Shown: positions 6,021 to 7,649 of the stretch, piece after piece | Layout: each line of letters opens with the position of its first letter | How positions within the stretch are numbered: position 1 is the stretch's first letter | NCBI GenBank assembly: GCA_041591085.1 | Contig: JBFHSP010000142.1 | Coordinates: 1-7,649, forward strand | Source of the DNA: Pleionea sp041591085 | GTDB taxonomy: Bacteria > Pseudomonadota > Gammaproteobacteria > Enterobacterales > Kangiellaceae | DNA length: 7,649 bases | Direction: 5' to 3' | Notes under the pieces: model-generated | Told to the model about the DNA's origin: nothing | The model's database searches: none | The model's input: only the letters and a program-made list of their open reading frames with translations | Program-made: the position numbers and the translations under genes

Positions 6021-6257
6021 ATGAAAAAATACATGGTAGTAGAAAAATTTAAACCGGGACTCATGGAAGAGAACTATCGAGTCTATAACGAGCTTGGAAG
6101 GCAATTTCCTAATGGTCTTTATTACCTGAACTCCTGGGTTAATACGGAGAAAAACATTTGCTTTCAATTAATGGAGTCGAATGATGAATCATTGTTTTAT
6201 CAATGGTTCAAAAAGTGGGATAAATACGTTGATTTTGAATTGTATCCAATAGACTAA
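6021..6257 (+). CDS. DUF3303-type small cytoplasmic protein
   Basis: A 78-residue protein matching the pattern I know for DUF3303: an N-terminal KYMVVEKFKPG strand, a helix with YNELGRQFPNGLYYLNSWV, then CFQLMESNDESLFYQWFKKW and a final DFELYPI strand. Such proteins are small alpha-beta (probably ferredoxin-like) domains of unknown biochemical role, often found alone. There is no signal peptide or membrane segment. The ATG at 6021 is chosen because MKKYMVVE starts exactly at the first strand; a TTG two codons earlier is possible but less likely. The ribosome site is weak. It lies 49 bp after the lipoprotein gene and 11 bp before the NTF2-like gene, so it probably shares a transcript with the latter. 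No function can be stated. Confidence 0.82.
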   Translation: MKKYMVVEKFKPGLMEENYRVYNELGRQFPNGLYYLNSWVNTEKNICFQLMESNDESLFYQWFKKWDKYVDFELYPID

Positions 6258-6268
6258 CAGGACACGCT

Positions 6269-6730
6269 ATGAAAACTCTTATTAAACCAATATTTCTAGT
6301 TTTATTTTTACTAATTACAACTAATTCGGTCAATGCTGCTTGCAATTCCGATTGTCAGCTAGAGCAAATTAAAAGCTATTTCAAGGCGCTAGATTTAATC
6401 AGCCGTAAAGGATCTGCCGAAAAGGATATAGACGACTTTCTCAATTTGGTTCACGATGACGTTCAATACATTCACGTTGAGTATGAAGCCAACTTTAACA
6501 AAACGACCTGGCGAGAAGCCTTTGTCAGAAATTTAAAACGAGGCGCTTATAATAACAGCGAACATAATCAGCAACGCATTTTAAAGTCTATTTTTGGTAA
6601 GAATCACATAGCTATTGAATATGCTCATGGAGAAGTACAACCCGATGGCTCTTGGAAAGCCGAAGAACCCTTGCTTGTTTTATTTGGATTCTCTGACGAT
6701 AAAATTACTCTCGTAAAAGAGCTTTGGTAA
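6269..6730 (+). CDS. Exported NTF2/SnoaL-like domain protein
   Basis: A 153-residue predicted periplasmic protein. Residues 1-23 are a Sec signal peptide ending V-N-A, and the mature protein starts with a C-x3-C pair (Cys25, Cys29) that may form a disulfide. The remainder has the order of an NTF2-like cone fold: a long N-terminal helix (LEQIKSYFKALDLISRKG), DIDDFLNLVHDDVQYIHV leading into the sheet, a middle helix (TTWREAFVRNLKRG), and three later strands ending IAIEYAHGEV, LLVLFGF and KITLVKELW. SnoaL-like members bind or transform small hydrophobic ligands, but many are binding-only and no catalytic residues can be assigned here. AGGA sits six bases before the ATG. The stop codon is only four bases from the converging stop of the TonB-dependent receptor gene. 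Confidence 0.78.
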   Translation: MKTLIKPIFLVLFLLITTNSVNAACNSDCQLEQIKSYFKALDLISRKGSAEKDIDDFLNLVHDDVQYIHVEYEANFNKTTWREAFVRNLKRGAYNNSEHNQQRILKSIFGKNHIAIEYAHGEVQPDGSWKAEEPLLVLFGFSDDKITLVKELW

Positions 6731-6734
6731 AAAC

Positions 6735-7649
6735 TTAAAACGTATAGCTCAATTCAATACTGGTGGTGCGTCCTTCTATGGAAGGAGTACCTTCAGATCC
6801 TTCTACATTACCTGTGCCATTAATAGGATAAAGAGCATCATTATCAAAAAGATTATTGATCATCATTCGCCATTGCAATCCTTCTAACCAATGGAGTTGT
6901 TGAACTAAACCAACATTGAATGTAGCAGAGCCTGACAATTTGACATCGGTAGGTGAATAGAAATCATGAAAATACAGACCGTTAAAATGGAGTTTAGACG
7001 CACCAAAATCCGTTTCAAAATTTCGCACAACTTGAAATTTAATCATTTGCTCAGGAAACGCTATGGGATGATCACTGGCCGTTGAATAAATTCCAGCAAG
7101 GTTATCTGTGGCACTTATGGCTTTTACTAATGAATAACTTCCAGAAAATTGCCAAGTATCGAACTTCCAAATCGCATCAACTTCTAAGCCCCATTGTTTT
7201 AGTTGTCCGCTTTGGTTTTGAAAATACCAGTTACCATTCCAAGTACCCACGCTATCGGTACCTACTTGATCGCCATACTGTAAGGTTTCGTAGCCATTAG
7301 CTTCTGCAGCAATAATGTTTTTAGTGGTGTTAAAAAATAAAGTATTTTGCCAAAGATAGTTTCCCCCTCTTTGGGTGTAAGCCAGTTCCAAACTGTCTAA
7401 AACTTCTGGTTTTAACAAGCTCAATTGGCGGTTATCATTTGCGGCAATCCCATCATAGTCAAAATCGGCTTCGGTGGTTGCAATGGCATTAAGTGCGGCA
7501 AAATTATTTTGTGACATCAGCCCATCTTGAACAAATCCGCCAGAAAACTGAACGCCAACGGCTCCGCGAAAACCACGTTGCCAACTTACTCTATAGTGTC
7601 GATGCGCTTCCAATAAGTAAATCATTCCAAGGCGAGGACTGAGTTGACC
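6735..7649 (-). CDS. TonB-dependent outer-membrane receptor, C-terminal barrel (partial)
   Basis: C-terminal 304 residues of a TonB-dependent receptor, an outer-membrane beta-barrel that imports siderophores, metal complexes, vitamins or glycans using energy from TonB-ExbBD. The frame stays open through the right edge, so the plug and TonB box lie beyond 7649; the in-frame ATG at 7625 is internal. Typical elements: SPRLGMIYL...YRVSWQRGFRGA (the S-PR-G-Y / Y--S---GFR- pair), LKPEVLDSLELAYTQRG, LFFNTTKNIIAAE, GLEVDAIWKF...FSGSYSLVKA, HPIAFPEQMIKF, INNLFDNDALYP and a terminal aromatic strand ending SIELSYTF, where the last Phe is the BAM-recognised residue. Alternating hydrophobic/polar strands and aromatic girdles fit a barrel. 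The substrate cannot be told from this part. Convergent with the gene on its left. Confidence 0.93.
   Translation of the reverse strand, partial: GQLSPRLGMIYLLEAHRHYRVSWQRGFRGAVGVQFSGGFVQDGLMSQNNFAALNAIATTEADFDYDGIAANDNRQLSLLKPEVLDSLELAYTQRGGNYLWQNTLFFNTTKNIIAAEANGYETLQYGDQVGTDSVGTWNGNWYFQNQSGQLKQWGLEVDAIWKFDTWQFSGSYSLVKAISATDNLAGIYSTASDHPIAFPEQMIKFQVVRNFETDFGASKLHFNGLYFHDFYSPTDVKLSGSATFNVGLVQQLHWLEGLQWRMMINNLFDNDALYPINGTGNVEGSEGTPSIEGRTTSIELSYTF

Noticed and set aside
7082..7300. Plus-strand 72-codon frame opposite the TonB-dependent receptor
   Set aside because: It lies wholly antisense to conserved barrel coding sequence and resembles no protein family I know.

Overview
The window looks like a chromosomal stretch of a moderately AT-rich, Gram-negative gammaproteobacterium. 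The signs are an outer-membrane TonB-dependent receptor, a lipobox protein, several Sec-type signal peptides and the overall gene style. I cannot name the genus from the sequence alone. No tRNA, rRNA, insertion sequence, CRISPR array or phage gene is visible.

Layout. (1) Positions 1-557, minus strand: the N-terminal part of the glycolytic enzyme GpmI, cut by the window's left edge. (2) Positions 558-789: a 232-bp divergent promoter region, with a perfect TATAAT on the gpmI side. (3) Positions 790-4382, plus strand: three tightly spaced genes forming a complete eukaryotic-like Ser/Thr phosphosignalling set. They are a membrane-anchored sensor kinase (writer), a PP2C phosphatase (eraser) and a stand-alone FHA-domain protein (reader). 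(4) Positions 4383-4504: a 122-bp spacer holding an 8-bp perfect inverted repeat. (5) Positions 4505-5580: an exported protein of unknown function, overlapping by one base (TAATG) with a SixA-type histidine phosphatase. (6) Positions 5663-6730: three small genes, namely a lipoprotein, a DUF3303-type protein and an exported NTF2/SnoaL-like protein. (7) Positions 6735-7649, minus strand: the C-terminal 304 residues of a TonB-dependent receptor, convergent with the preceding gene and cut by the right edge.

How the genes fit together. The kinase has an N-terminal membrane anchor, a large divergent periplasmic domain, three further membrane segments, a TPR-like cytoplasmic linker and a C-terminal kinase domain with all catalytic residues. 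This CHASE2-like layout puts the sensor first, the reverse of the PknB/PASTA layout. The phosphatase and FHA protein are soluble and cytoplasmic, so the inferred logic is an envelope signal leading to kinase autophosphorylation, recruitment through the FHA protein, and reset by PP2C. The signal and downstream targets are not visible here. The most distinctive parts of the window are this self-contained module, its unusual sensor, and the unexplained coupling of an exported protein to a second, histidine-directed phosphatase just downstream.
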